A program made the translations under genes and the position numbers. A stretch of 43,049 bases of DNA, from NCBI GenBank assembly GCA_003709165.1, contig RDRZ01000019.1, forward strand, positions 1 through 43,049, read 5' to 3'. This DNA is from Flavobacteriaceae bacterium PRS1. Its GTDB lineage: Bacteria; Bacteroidota; Bacteroidia; Flavobacteriales; Flavobacteriaceae. This document shows positions 32,954 through 41,115 of this stretch, piece after piece. Positions within the stretch are counted from its first letter, which is position 1, and every line of letters begins with the position of its first letter. The notes under the pieces are model-generated. The model had not been told where the DNA came from and ran no database searches. It saw nothing but the letters and a program-made list of their open reading frames with translations.

Positions 32954-33401
32954 CGTCTTGTCCCATTACCTCTTCGGCTAAATCTGCAAAATCTATTGCT
33001 GCACTATCTATTGATTTTTCATAATTGTTTTTATCCCAAATCTCAATTATATTTATTGCTGAAGACACTACAATCTCTTTTGAGATGCCTGCAAAAGCAA
33101 TTAAATCTTTTGGTATAAGTAAACGTCCCGAAGCATCCATCTCGATAAATTTAACTCCAGCTGTAAACCGACGAATAAAATCGTTATTCTTCTTTTTAAA
33201 GCGATTTAGTTTATTTACTTTTTGCATCAAAGCTTCCCATTCACTCATTGGGTATAACTCTAAACACGACTGAAAAACGGCTCGTTTTAAAACAAAACCT
33301 CCTTGAACTACATGAGACAACTGCTTTTTTAAAGCTGATGGCAACATAAGTCTGCCTTTAGCATCAACTTTACATTCGTATGTTCCTATAAGTGAATTCA
33401 A
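32931..33401 (-). CDS. mraZ: Transcriptional regulator MraZ
   Basis: The first gene of the dcw cluster, a ring-forming DNA-binding protein that represses its own operon. The 156 residues contain two SpoVT/AbrB half-barrels: the first about 5-50 (GTYECKVDAKGRLMLPSALKK) and the second about 80-125 (KFIEMDASGRLLIPKDLIAF), each with the typical DxxGRLxxP. Family members bind short GTGG-type repeats upstream of themselves, and three such repeats with a 10-bp period lie at 33447-33476. The last 23 nt overlap rsmH. The C-terminal acidic tail (EEVMGQDDEGDG) is lineage-specific. Confidence 0.96.
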   Translation of the reverse strand: MNSLIGTYECKVDAKGRLMLPSALKKQLSHVVQGGFVLKRAVFQSCLELYPMSEWEALMQKVNKLNRFKKKNNDFIRRFTAGVKFIEMDASGRLLIPKDLIAFAGISKEIVVSSAINIIEIWDKNNYEKSIDSAAIDFADLAEEVMGQDDEGDGIS

Positions 33402-33429
33402 AGTTTAGTTGGTTTAATTGTATAGGTAT

Positions 33430-33437
33430 CAAATCTA
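33430..33437 (-). promoter_or_regulatory. Putative -7 element of the mraZ/dcw promoter (TAGATTTG)
   Basis: An exact TAnnTTTG match on the minus strand, about 29 nt before the mraZ start. The -33 region would fall inside the three MraZ repeats just upstream, which fits repression by MraZ blocking polymerase. Confidence 0.6.
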
Positions 33438-33446
33438 ATAAAAATT

Positions 33447-33476
33447 TTACCACTTTTTACCACTTTTTACCACATT
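33447..33476 (-). promoter_or_regulatory. MraZ-binding repeats (operator of the dcw cluster)
   Basis: On the minus strand GTGGTAAAAA occurs as three units with an exact 10-bp period, one helical turn. MraZ in other bacteria binds three or four short GTGG/TGGG repeats of similar period in front of mraZ, so this is very probably the autoregulatory operator. It overlaps the expected -33 position of the mraZ promoter. Confidence 0.85.
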
Positions 33477-33633
33477 GTTAATAATTTTCTATTAAAAGCA
33501 TAATAATTCGTTTAAAAACAGGAATCCAAATTCTTTAAAGACTAAATATCAAATGGTTGAACATTGAAATTATTAATTAACAATATTGAAGTATCAATGG
33601 AATTCTCAAAAGTTCCCTTAAATAAAAATTATG

Positions 33634-33641
33634 TAGATTTG
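33634..33641 (+). promoter_or_regulatory. Putative -7 element of the hydrolase promoter (TAGATTTG)
   Basis: An exact TAnnTTTG match 26 nt before the ATG of the alpha/beta hydrolase gene, in the divergent spacer with mraZ. The -33 element is weak (GTTC at the expected distance). Confidence 0.45.
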
Positions 33642-33666
33642 TTTTTATTGAAACGACAATGAATAC

Positions 33667-34431
33667 ATGGCATACACTTTAAAAAAAGAAAGCAATTATA
33701 GTTATATTGAAGTTGGAGAAGGCACTCCAATTATAATCCTCCATGGTTTAATGGGAGGCTTAAGTAACTTTGATGGTGTTACGGACTTTTTTAGTAATAA
33801 TGGGTTTAAAGTTGTTATTCCAAAGTTGCCATTATATACCAAATCTCTTTTAAAGACCAATGTAAAGAGTTTCGCTAAGTATTTATTTGATTTTATAATT
33901 TATAAAGATTTTGATAATGTTATTTTATTAGGCAATTCCTTAGGTGGACATATTGCATTATATCATACAAAAATTTATCCTGAAAAAGTTAAAGCATTGA
34001 TTATTACAGGAAGCTCTGGATTATATGAAAGTGCAATGGGAAGTGGTTATACTAAAAGACGCGATTATGAAGTTATTAAGAAAAAAGCCCAAGATGTGTT
34101 TTACGATCCGAAAGTTGCTACAAAAGAAATTGTAGATGAAGTTTATGAAATTGTAAATGACCGAAATAAACTTATTAAAACGCTTGCTATTGCCAAAAGT
34201 GCGATTCGTCATAATATGTCTAAAGACCTTCCAAATATGAAAACCCCAACCTGCATTATTTGGGGGAAAAACGATGTTGTAACTCCTCCAGAAGTCGCTG
34301 AGGTCTTTCAAGAACTTTTACCAGATTCCGATTTGTTTTGGATAGATAAATGTGGACATGCTGCAATGATGGAACGCCCGAAAGAATTCAACCAAATACT
34401 TTTTAAATGGTTAAGCGATAGGAAATTTTAA
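33667..34431 (+). CDS. Alpha/beta-hydrolase
   Basis: A 254-residue soluble hydrolase of the alpha/beta fold; the substrate cannot be inferred. The oxyanion-loop motif HGLMGG (26-31), the nucleophile elbow GNSLGG with Ser91, the acid Asp203 (GKNDVVTPP) and the catalytic His231 (CGHAAMMERP) are all present, so it should be active. The cap region (about 125-190) is helical and charged. No signal peptide is seen. The gene is divergent from the dcw cluster and is followed by engB, an arrangement I recall from related genomes. The ATG at 33667 is chosen because the ATG at 33659 is in another frame. Confidence 0.93.
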   Translation: MAYTLKKESNYSYIEVGEGTPIIILHGLMGGLSNFDGVTDFFSNNGFKVVIPKLPLYTKSLLKTNVKSFAKYLFDFIIYKDFDNVILLGNSLGGHIALYHTKIYPEKVKALIITGSSGLYESAMGSGYTKRRDYEVIKKKAQDVFYDPKVATKEIVDEVYEIVNDRNKLIKTLAIAKSAIRHNMSKDLPNMKTPTCIIWGKNDVVTPPEVAEVFQELLPDSDLFWIDKCGHAAMMERPKEFNQILFKWLSDRKF

Positions 34432-34505
34432 GTTAATACCTGTTTTTTAAATCTTAAATTTTAATAATTTAATTATACTGATTCTCGCTATTGTGGGAAA
34501 TAAAT

Positions 34506-35114
34506 ATGAAAATCAAGTCTGCCGAATTTGTTATAAGTAATCAAGACGTTAATAAATGTCCCAGTAATAACTTACCGGAATATGCTTTTATTGGCAGAAG
34601 TAATGTTGGAAAATCTTCTTTAATAAACATGCTTACAGATCGTAAAAGTCTGGCTAAAACTTCTGGACGACCAGGAAAAACGCAACTTATCAATCATTTT
34701 ATTATTAATAATAATTGGTATTTAGTCGATTTACCTGGCTATGGCTATACAAGAGTATCTAAGTCTTCAAAAAAAATATTTCAAAAATTTATAACTTCAT
34801 ATTTTAAACAACGAAAACAACTTGTATCTGCATTTGTACTCATTGATATTCGACATAAACCTCAACCCTTAGATTTAAAATTTATGGAATGGTTAAGTGA
34901 GCATATCATTCCGTTTTCAATAGTGTTTACTAAAGCAGATAAATTGAAGCCTAAAGCTGTAGGAAATCACATTCAGGATTATAAAGCCGTTCTTTTAGAA
35001 ACCTGGGAAGAAATGCCAAATTTTTTTATAACATCTTCTTCAAAAATTATCGGCAAAGACGAGTTATTAAACTATATTGAAAACACTAACATGGAAGTAA
35101 AAGACCAATTTTAA
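34506..35114 (+). CDS. engB: Ribosome biogenesis GTPase EngB (YsxC/YihA)
   Basis: A small TRAFAC GTPase needed for assembly of the large ribosomal subunit. The G motifs are clear: G1 GRSNVGKSS (about 30-38), G2 region TSGRPGKTQLINHF (about 54-67, conserved Thr), G3 DLPGYGYT (about 77-84), G4 TKADKLK (about 145) and a C-terminal SSSK-type G5 (about 176). I place the start at the ATG at 34506 (MKIKSAEFV, 202 residues). An in-frame TTG at 34491 would add five residues that homologues lack. The gene follows the hydrolase by 74 nt. Confidence 0.96.
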   Translation: MKIKSAEFVISNQDVNKCPSNNLPEYAFIGRSNVGKSSLINMLTDRKSLAKTSGRPGKTQLINHFIINNNWYLVDLPGYGYTRVSKSSKKIFQKFITSYFKQRKQLVSAFVLIDIRHKPQPLDLKFMEWLSEHIIPFSIVFTKADKLKPKAVGNHIQDYKAVLLETWEEMPNFFITSSSKIIGKDELLNYIENTNMEVKDQF

Positions 35115-35238
35115 TTTAACACTTTTACCAAAAGCTTTCCTGCTACACTTATTGTTCGAACTTAATTTTTAATCTTTATTATTTTAATTAATCATTAAAT
35201 AATAGTATTTCTTTATTTTAGCACTAACTTATTTACTT

Positions 35239-35979
35239 ATGACATACCTCCATAATATTGGGCTTTATTTTTTGATGGTAAAAGATATGTTTCGCAAACC
35301 CACAAAATGGTCGGTAATGAAACATTTAATTTTAAAAGATATCGACGATTTAATTATCGATTCTCTCGGTATTGTTGCCTTTATTTCATTTTTTGTTGGT
35401 GGCGTAATTACTATACAAACAGCATTAAACATAACCAATCCATTAATTCCTAAATATTTGGTTGGGTTTGCCACCCGGCAATCCATTATTTTAGAGTTTG
35501 CTCCAACATTTATCTCCATTATCATGGCTGGAAAAGTAGGGTCTTTTATTACTTCCAGTATTGGCACTATGAGAGTTACCGAACAAATAGATGCATTGGA
35601 AGTTATGGGAATTAACTCATTAAATTATTTAGTTTTCCCTAAAGTTATTGCATTAATGTTGTATCCATTTGCTATTTCTATTGCTATATTTTTAGGCATT
35701 CTTGGCGGAATGGCAGCTTGTGTATATGGTGGTTTTAGCACACTAGAAGATTTCATTATAGGAATACAATTGGATTTTATTCCGTTTCATATTGTATATT
35801 CTTTTATCAAGACTTTTGTTTTTGCTTTTGTCTTGGCTACCATTCCTTCGTTTTATGGATATTATATGAAAGGTGGTGCATTAGAGGTTGGTAAAGCAAG
35901 CACTACTTCATTTGTGTGGACGAGTATAATGATAATCCTGTTAAACTATATATTAACTCAAATGTTATTAACTTCATGA
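35239..35979 (+). CDS. MlaE-family ABC transporter permease
   Basis: The membrane subunit of an Mla-type system, which moves phospholipids between the inner and outer membranes to keep outer-membrane asymmetry. The 246 residues have an N-terminal amphipathic helix, then five or six membrane spans. Family text is clear: GVITIQTALNI (about 58), the helix-to-coupling segment AGKVGSFITSSIGTMRVTEQIDALEVMGINS (about 97-127, read in parts) and LVFPKVIALMLYPFAI (about 131). It overlaps the next gene as ATGA, the mark of a coupled permease-ATPase pair. No MlaD-type substrate-binding gene is adjacent in the window. Confidence 0.94.
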   Translation: MTYLHNIGLYFLMVKDMFRKPTKWSVMKHLILKDIDDLIIDSLGIVAFISFFVGGVITIQTALNITNPLIPKYLVGFATRQSIILEFAPTFISIIMAGKVGSFITSSIGTMRVTEQIDALEVMGINSLNYLVFPKVIALMLYPFAISIAIFLGILGGMAACVYGGFSTLEDFIIGIQLDFIPFHIVYSFIKTFVFAFVLATIPSFYGYYMKGGALEVGKASTTSFVWTSIMIILLNYILTQMLLTS

Positions 35980-36743
35980 TAGTTGTTAAAGATCTATATA
36001 AATCATTTAACGATACGCTTATAATAAAAGGTATAAGTACCACGTTCGATAAAGGAAAAACCAATCTTATTATTGGTGCAAGCGGTTCAGGAAAAACCGT
36101 TTTTTTAAAATGCTTATTAGGTTTATTTGCTTATGAAAAAGGTAGTATTTCTTACGATGGAAAAATTTATTCTAACCTAACCAAAAATCAAAAAAGCGAT
36201 TTAAGAGCCGAAATAGGAATGGTATTTCAAGGTAGCGCTTTGTTTGATTCTATGACGATTGCCGAAAATGTAATGTTTCCACTACGTATGTTTACCAATA
36301 TGAATAAGAGCGAAATGGAAGATAGAGCAGACGTGGTTCTAAAACGAGTTAATCTTGCCGATGCGCATTATAAGATGCCAAGTGAAGCATCTGGAGGTAT
36401 GCGAAAACGTGTTGCCATTGCAAGAGCAATTGTAAACAATCCAAAATATTTATTTTGTGATGAACCCAATTCTGGACTCGATCCAAAAACTGCTATTATA
36501 ATCGATAACCTTATCCAGGAAATAACAGACGAATACAATATTACTACTGTAATTAACTCTCACGACATGAATTCGGTTATGGAAATTGGTGAGAAAATTA
36601 TTTTTTTAATAGATGGTGTTAAAGCCTGGGAAGGCTCTAAAGAAACCATTTTCAAAACCGATAACGAAGTGGTTACCAATTTTGTGTATTCTTCTAATTT
36701 AATGAAAAAAGTACGGCAAATGTATATTGAAGAAAGGCACTGA
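35976..36743 (+). CDS. MlaF-like ABC transporter ATP-binding protein
   Basis: The ATPase partner of the MlaE permease. From the ATG at 35976 it is 255 residues, with Walker A GASGSGKT (about 34-41), the Q-loop MVFQGSALFDSMTIAENV (about 84-101), the ABC signature SGGMRKRVAIARA (about 137-149), Walker B YLFCDEPNSGLDP (about 156-168) and the switch His in NSHDMNSV (about 190). The start overlaps the permease stop (ATGA). An in-frame ATG 60 nt earlier would encode a 20-residue leader lying wholly within the permease gene and is rejected. The C-terminus (FVYSSNLMKKVRQMYIEERH) is a helical extension usual in this family. Confidence 0.95.
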   Translation: MIVVKDLYKSFNDTLIIKGISTTFDKGKTNLIIGASGSGKTVFLKCLLGLFAYEKGSISYDGKIYSNLTKNQKSDLRAEIGMVFQGSALFDSMTIAENVMFPLRMFTNMNKSEMEDRADVVLKRVNLADAHYKMPSEASGGMRKRVAIARAIVNNPKYLFCDEPNSGLDPKTAIIIDNLIQEITDEYNITTVINSHDMNSVMEIGEKIIFLIDGVKAWEGSKETIFKTDNEVVTNFVYSSNLMKKVRQMYIEERH

Positions 36744-36767
36744 TTATTATTCTTTTATTAGAAAATT

Positions 36768-36838
36768 CGTTTAATATTAAGCTAATCAGAGTTTAAATTC
36801 TTATTAGCAACTGTTAAACGAAGTTCGACGTTTTTTTT
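36768..36838 (+). terminator. Probable terminator region after the Mla genes
   Basis: CGTTTAA (36768-36774) pairs with TTAAACG (36814-36820), and inside it GCTAAT (36781-36786) pairs with ATTAGC (36803-36808), giving a long hairpin. AACG/CGTT then flank a small loop before a run of eight Ts (36831-36838). The mannosyl gene converges from the other side. Confidence 0.5.
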
Positions 36839-36870
36839 GACAAAGTCAAATCGCAAATAATTAAAAATAC

Positions 36871-37950
36871 CTATATGTACTTTTCTCCAAACTTGTTCTT
36901 AACTTTTTGCAGCACTTTTTTAATGTCTTGTTCTTTTGCTTTAGGATAGATCAATAAAACGTCATCATTATCTACAATAATATAATCCTGTAAGCCATCA
37001 ATAACTACAATCTTATCGGCTTTGGTTCTTATCATATTTCCTGAAGCATCTTCGGTTAAAACTCTCGCATTTACTACCGCATTTTCATTATCATCTTTAT
37101 CTAATTTATCGTAGAGGCTTCCCCAAGTTCCGAGGTCATTCCAATCGAATTCGGCTGGAAGCACAAATACGTTTGTAGATGTTTCCATAATAGCATAATC
37201 TACAGAGATGTTTTCGGCTTTTCCATAATTATCGTGAACAAAGTCCTTTTCTAAATCGGTATTATACACTTCAATTCCGCTTTGAAATAATTCAAATAAT
37301 TCGGACTGATTATTTCGAAATGCTTTCACAACACTATTAACACTCCAAATAAAAATACCAGCATTCCAAAGAAAATTCCCCTGTTCAATAAACTCTTTTG
37401 CTGTTTCATAATCTGGCTTTTCTCTAAACTGATTTACTGGTTTAATGTCATCATTTGTTGACTTGTCGTATTCTATATAACCATAACCAGTATTTGGAAA
37501 TGTTGGTGTAATACCAAGTGTCATTAAGGCATCATTTTGAGAGCAAAAATCGAAAGCTTGTTGCACATTTTTAGTAAATGTCGTTTCATCTTCAATCCAA
37601 TGATCGCTTGGTGCAACAATCATAACAGCATTTGGATTTTCTTTCTGAATTTTTAAAGATGCATATAAAATACAAGGTGCAGTATTACGCATTGCTGGTT
37701 CTAAAACCACCTGGCGTTTGGTCACTTCTGGCAATTGCTGAAATACCAAATCATTATAACGTTCATTCGTTAAAATGAAAATATTTTCACTAGGAATTAA
37801 TCGCCTTAAACGACTAAATGTTTTTTGCAAGAGCGTTTTTCCAGTCCCTAACATATCGTGAAACTGTTTCGGAAAATCTTGCGTACTTACTGGCCAAAAT
37901 CTTGAACCAACTCCTCCAGCCATTAATATGGCATAATAATTTTTATTCAT
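36871..37950 (-). CDS. manC: Mannose-1-phosphate guanylyltransferase
   Basis: Makes GDP-mannose from GTP and mannose-1-phosphate, the precursor for mannose, fucose and related sugars in polysaccharides and glycoproteins. The 359 residues are the single-domain nucleotidyltransferase form without a fused isomerase. The activating loop is MAGGVGSRFWPVSTQDFPKQF (about 10-30, read in parts), followed by LEPAMRNTAPCI (about 83-94), the metal-site VAPSDHWI (about 112-119), GYGYIEYD (about 153), FREKPD (about 172), NAGIFIW (about 195) and the left-handed helix text ASGNMIRTKADKIVVIDGLQD (about 305-325). It lies 182 bp after the SprT-like gene on the same strand, with a palindromic repeat just before its start. 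Confidence 0.94.
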   Translation of the reverse strand: MNKNYYAILMAGGVGSRFWPVSTQDFPKQFHDMLGTGKTLLQKTFSRLRRLIPSENIFILTNERYNDLVFQQLPEVTKRQVVLEPAMRNTAPCILYASLKIQKENPNAVMIVAPSDHWIEDETTFTKNVQQAFDFCSQNDALMTLGITPTFPNTGYGYIEYDKSTNDDIKPVNQFREKPDYETAKEFIEQGNFLWNAGIFIWSVNSVVKAFRNNQSELFELFQSGIEVYNTDLEKDFVHDNYGKAENISVDYAIMETSTNVFVLPAEFDWNDLGTWGSLYDKLDKDDNENAVVNARVLTEDASGNMIRTKADKIVVIDGLQDYIIVDNDDVLLIYPKAKEQDIKKVLQKVKNKFGEKYI

Positions 37951-37962
37951 TGACAGATTTTT

Positions 37963-37998
37963 GTCATTCCTGCTCCCGATAGCTATGGGAGGCAGGAA
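37963..37998. repeat. Dispersed palindrome copy upstream of manC
   Basis: ATTCCTGC (37966-37973) and GCAGGAAT (37992-37999) close a hairpin around TCCCGATAGCTATGGGA, which shares its core with the other copies. On the plus strand TCTGTTTTTATTT follows. It sits about 20 nt before the manC start codon on the minus strand, so it forms part of that gene's leader. Confidence 0.7.
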
Positions 37999-38132
37999 TC
38001 TGTTTTTATTTAGTTATATATTTTTTGCCACGAATGCACTAATTGTTTTTGAAATGATTAAATATTGTGAATTCGTATGACTATCATATTTTCGTTTCAT
38101 TTTATGAGATTCCTACTTTCGTGGAAACCTCA

Positions 38133-38729
38133 TTACTCGAGTAATTGCACTTCTGCATTTGGATTGAAAAGATACAATTTTCCTGTATTAATCTCAACGC
38201 ACTCAAAACGCTTTACACGTTTGCTGCCTTTAGTAAACACTTTTCCGTTATAAAGCTTAAATGTACTCCCAAAAGGCACTTCAAAAATATACGTTTTATT
38301 ATTAGGTACATCAAATTGTTTTAATGCCAAAGCTAATTTTGAATCTGTGTCACTACTTGCTTTCGGGTTTTTAAAGTGATTTGCTATAAGTGGTAATAAT
38401 TCTATCGGGAAAATTTCTGGATTTATAAAGGGCAACATAAGGTGCTGAAAGCTATGCTTCCATTCAATTCCGTGAGGTTTTATAAATCTGCCATATTGTT
38501 TATAGACTTCAAAATGTGCAATCTCATGTATTAATGTAATTAAAAACCGATAAGAATTTAAGTTAGAATTTATTGTTATTTGATGCTTTCCATTTGACAG
38601 TCTTTTATAATCTCCATGACGTGTTTTACGTTCCTTTTTAATTTTAACGGTTAAATTATCATGCTTTAAAAGTTGTAAAACTTCTTGCAAAGCTTTTTGA
38701 GGAATATATTGTTGAAGTGTGTTTTGCAT
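38133..38729 (-). CDS. SprT-like domain protein (putative zinc metalloprotein)
   Basis: A 198-residue SprT-like protein, related by fold to Spartan-type DNA-protein crosslink proteases; the bacterial role is not established. The zinc motif HEIAHFEVY has H68, E69 and H72, and the third ligand is probably His in PHGIEWKHSFQHL (about 84-96). The N-terminus is helical (QQYIPQKALQEVLQLLK) and the C-terminal third is beta-rich without the CxxC zinc ribbon of some SprT proteins. This SprT is unrelated to the gliding protein also called SprT (PorT). The gene precedes manC on the same strand but is probably transcribed on its own. Confidence 0.92.
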   Translation of the reverse strand: MQNTLQQYIPQKALQEVLQLLKHDNLTVKIKKERKTRHGDYKRLSNGKHQITINSNLNSYRFLITLIHEIAHFEVYKQYGRFIKPHGIEWKHSFQHLMLPFINPEIFPIELLPLIANHFKNPKASSDTDSKLALALKQFDVPNNKTYIFEVPFGSTFKLYNGKVFTKGSKRVKRFECVEINTGKLYLFNPNAEVQLLE

Positions 38730-38819
38730 TACTACAAAAATAATGGTTTATAATACTTAAACAGAAAAAAACCGTTAATTTAGTTTTAATTTCATATTGT
38801 AATCAATTGAATCGAAACA

Positions 38820-39998
38820 ATGAGAGTTATGAATAAAGTAAAATGGGTGCTTCCAATAATAGTCATTTCTCAATTTTGTTGTACTTCACTATGGTTTGCT
38901 GGTAATGGCGTTATGAATGATTTGGTAAACGCATTTCAACTTGATGCAACTGCTTTAGGTTATTTAACTTCTTCGGTACAATTAGGATTTATTGCAGGAA
39001 CACTAATTTTTGCCCTTCTAACAATAGCAGACCGTTATTCACCATCAAAAGTATTCTTTGTTTGTGCTATAATTGGTAGTCTCTTTAATCTTGGAGTAAT
39101 TATTGAGAACAATACAGTTTTTAGTCTATTATCATTTAGATTTTTAACCGGTTTTTTTCTTGCTGGAATTTATCCTGTGGGAATGAAAATTGCTGCCGAT
39201 TATTATCAAAAAGGATTAGGTAAATCTTTAGGCTTTCTTGTTGGAGCGCTTGTTATAGGAACTGCATTTCCACATTTATTAAAAGGACTCACTATTGGAT
39301 TTCCTTGGCGTGTAGTTATAATTTTTACGTCTTGTTTGGCCTGTGTAGGAGGTCTTTTAATGTTTCTTTTTGTACCTAATGGTCCTTACAGAAAGTCCAA
39401 TCAGAAATTTGATTTTAGTGCATGGCTAAAAGTTTTTAAGATTAAGAAATTTCGTTCAGCAGCATTTGGATATTTTGGACATATGTGGGAACTTTATGCT
39501 TTTTGGGCTTTTGTTCCTGTAATTTTAAAAAATTATTCAGTAACACATCCAAATGTAACATTTAATATTCCTATACTATCTTTTATCATTATTGGAGTTG
39601 GAGGCATAGCTTGTGTTATTGGAGGTTATCTATCCCAGTTATTTGGAGCTAAAAAAATAGCAACTACGGCACTATTATTATCTTGCATTTGTTGTTTAAT
39701 TTCACCTTTTCTATTAAGTACAAACTATAGTCCTGCACTTATAATTTTTCTAATTTTCTGGGGAATGGTAGTAATAGCAGATTCTCCTTTATTTTCTACA
39801 TTAGTTGCTCAAAATGCATTACCTGAATCAAAAGGTACTGCCTTAACTATTGTAAACTGTATAGGGTTTTCAATAACTATCTTAAGCATTCAATTGATTA
39901 ATATTCTTAATGTCTCATGGAATCCAAAATATGTTTATATTATTCTTGCAATAGGACCTATTTTAGGGTTAATTGCTTTATATGAAAAAAAGAATTAA
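38820..39998 (+). CDS. MFS transporter
   Basis: A 392-residue major facilitator superfamily permease with about twelve hydrophobic segments in two halves separated by a basic cytoplasmic loop (about 192-215, PYRKSNQKFDFSAWLKVFKI). The loop between helices 2 and 3 has DRYSPSKVFF, a shortened form of the MFS motif, and the fourth helix region carries RFLTGFFLAGIYPVGMKIAADYY (about 101-123, read in parts), typical of the nitrate/cyanate-like or YNFM-like groups. It precedes the PLP enzyme by 3 nt, so the transporter probably imports the substrate of that enzyme or exports its product; the substrate itself is unknown. ATG codons at 38820 and 38829 are both possible. Confidence 0.9.
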   Translation: MRVMNKVKWVLPIIVISQFCCTSLWFAGNGVMNDLVNAFQLDATALGYLTSSVQLGFIAGTLIFALLTIADRYSPSKVFFVCAIIGSLFNLGVIIENNTVFSLLSFRFLTGFFLAGIYPVGMKIAADYYQKGLGKSLGFLVGALVIGTAFPHLLKGLTIGFPWRVVIIFTSCLACVGGLLMFLFVPNGPYRKSNQKFDFSAWLKVFKIKKFRSAAFGYFGHMWELYAFWAFVPVILKNYSVTHPNVTFNIPILSFIIIGVGGIACVIGGYLSQLFGAKKIATTALLLSCICCLISPFLLSTNYSPALIIFLIFWGMVVIADSPLFSTLVAQNALPESKGTALTIVNCIGFSITILSIQLINILNVSWNPKYVYIILAIGPILGLIALYEKKN

Positions 39999-40001
39999 AT
40001 C

Positions 40002-41102
40002 ATGAAGATTACCAAACCAACTTTATTACTAGACGAATATAATTGCAAAAAAAATATTCAAAATATGTTCTCTAGAGCACAACTTCATCAAGTTGATTTA
40101 AGACCTCATTTTAAAACACATCAATCCTTAGAAATCGGACAATGGTTTAAGGAAGTTGGCGTGAATAAAATAACAGTGTCATCGCTTGAAATGGCTATCT
40201 ATTTTGCTGAAGAATGGAGTGACATTACCGTAGCATTTCCTGTTAATATATTAGAGATTGATACCATTAATGCGCTTGCTGAAAAAATTCAGCTTAACCT
40301 TTTAGTTGAATCTATAGAAGTAGCACAATTTTTAGCTGAACACTTAAAATTCAAAATTGACTTTTTTATTAAAATAGATGTCGGCACTAACCGTACAGGA
40401 ATAATGCCTTCTAAAATTGATACTATTGAATCGATATTAGAAGTATCACATGATAGTGATACACTAATATTTTTAGGATTTTTAGGACATGCTGGACATA
40501 CTTACAAAAGCAGAAGCAAAACTGAAGTATTAAAAATACATCAAAAGAGTAAAAATGTACTTGTAGATTTAAAAGCTATTTTTAAAGCACAATATCCTGA
40601 TTTAATACTGTCTTATGGAGACACACCTAGTTGTAGTTTGGCTGATGATTTTTCAGGAATTGATGAAATACGCCCAGGGAATTTTGTGTTTTACGACGTT
40701 ATGCAATATCTAATAGGAGCTTGTAAAATTGAAGATATTACCGTTGCAATGGCTTGTCCTATTGTTGCTATTCATAAAAACAGAAATGAGATTGTGGTTT
40801 ATGGAGGAGGTATTCATTTTTCAAAAGAAAGCATAACAGACGAGAATGATGTCACAATTTATGGTAAAGTTGTTAAACAGGAAGAAAATGGATGGAGTGA
40901 TTTAGTTCCTGAAACTTATATTAAAAGTTTATCTCAAGAACATGGAGTTGTAAAAGTTCTAGATTCTGAAATTAATAATTATTCTATTGGAGATGTTTTG
41001 ATTATTCTGCCTATACATTCCTGTATGACAGCAAATTTGATGAAACATTATTTGACTACCGCCGACAGAAAAATAGCAATGTTTAACAGTACTGTTTTTT
41101 AA
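40002..41102 (+). CDS. D-threonine aldolase / DSD1-like PLP-dependent enzyme (alanine-racemase fold)
   Basis: A fold-type III PLP enzyme of the group that includes D-threonine aldolase and eukaryotic D-serine dehydratase (DSD1). The 366 residues consist of a barrel with the PLP lysine in LRPHFKTHQ (Lys38) and a C-terminal beta domain. The likely metal-binding pair lies in ILPIHSCMTANL (His about 339, Cys about 341), characteristic of the metal-assisted D-amino-acid enzymes. Other landmarks are KIDVGTNRTGI (about 124), GHAGHTY (about 162), SYGDTPSC (about 205) and EIRPGNFVFYD (about 223). The probable reaction is cleavage or dehydration of a beta-hydroxy D-amino acid. The upstream MFS gene, 3 nt away, suggests a uptake-and-catabolism pair. 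The substrate is not determined. Confidence 0.9.
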   Translation: MKITKPTLLLDEYNCKKNIQNMFSRAQLHQVDLRPHFKTHQSLEIGQWFKEVGVNKITVSSLEMAIYFAEEWSDITVAFPVNILEIDTINALAEKIQLNLLVESIEVAQFLAEHLKFKIDFFIKIDVGTNRTGIMPSKIDTIESILEVSHDSDTLIFLGFLGHAGHTYKSRSKTEVLKIHQKSKNVLVDLKAIFKAQYPDLILSYGDTPSCSLADDFSGIDEIRPGNFVFYDVMQYLIGACKIEDITVAMACPIVAIHKNRNEIVVYGGGIHFSKESITDENDVTIYGKVVKQEENGWSDLVPETYIKSLSQEHGVVKVLDSEINNYSIGDVLIILPIHSCMTANLMKHYLTTADRKIAMFNSTVF

Positions 41103-41115
41103 TTTTTATAAAATA

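Noticed and set aside
34491-34505. TTG start giving five extra residues to EngB
   Set aside because: The ATG at 34506 matches the family N-terminus, and the extra residues have no support.
35916-35975. N-terminal extension of the MlaF-like ATPase
   Set aside because: It lies entirely within the permease gene in another frame. The ATGA overlap at 35976 gives the normal coupled start.
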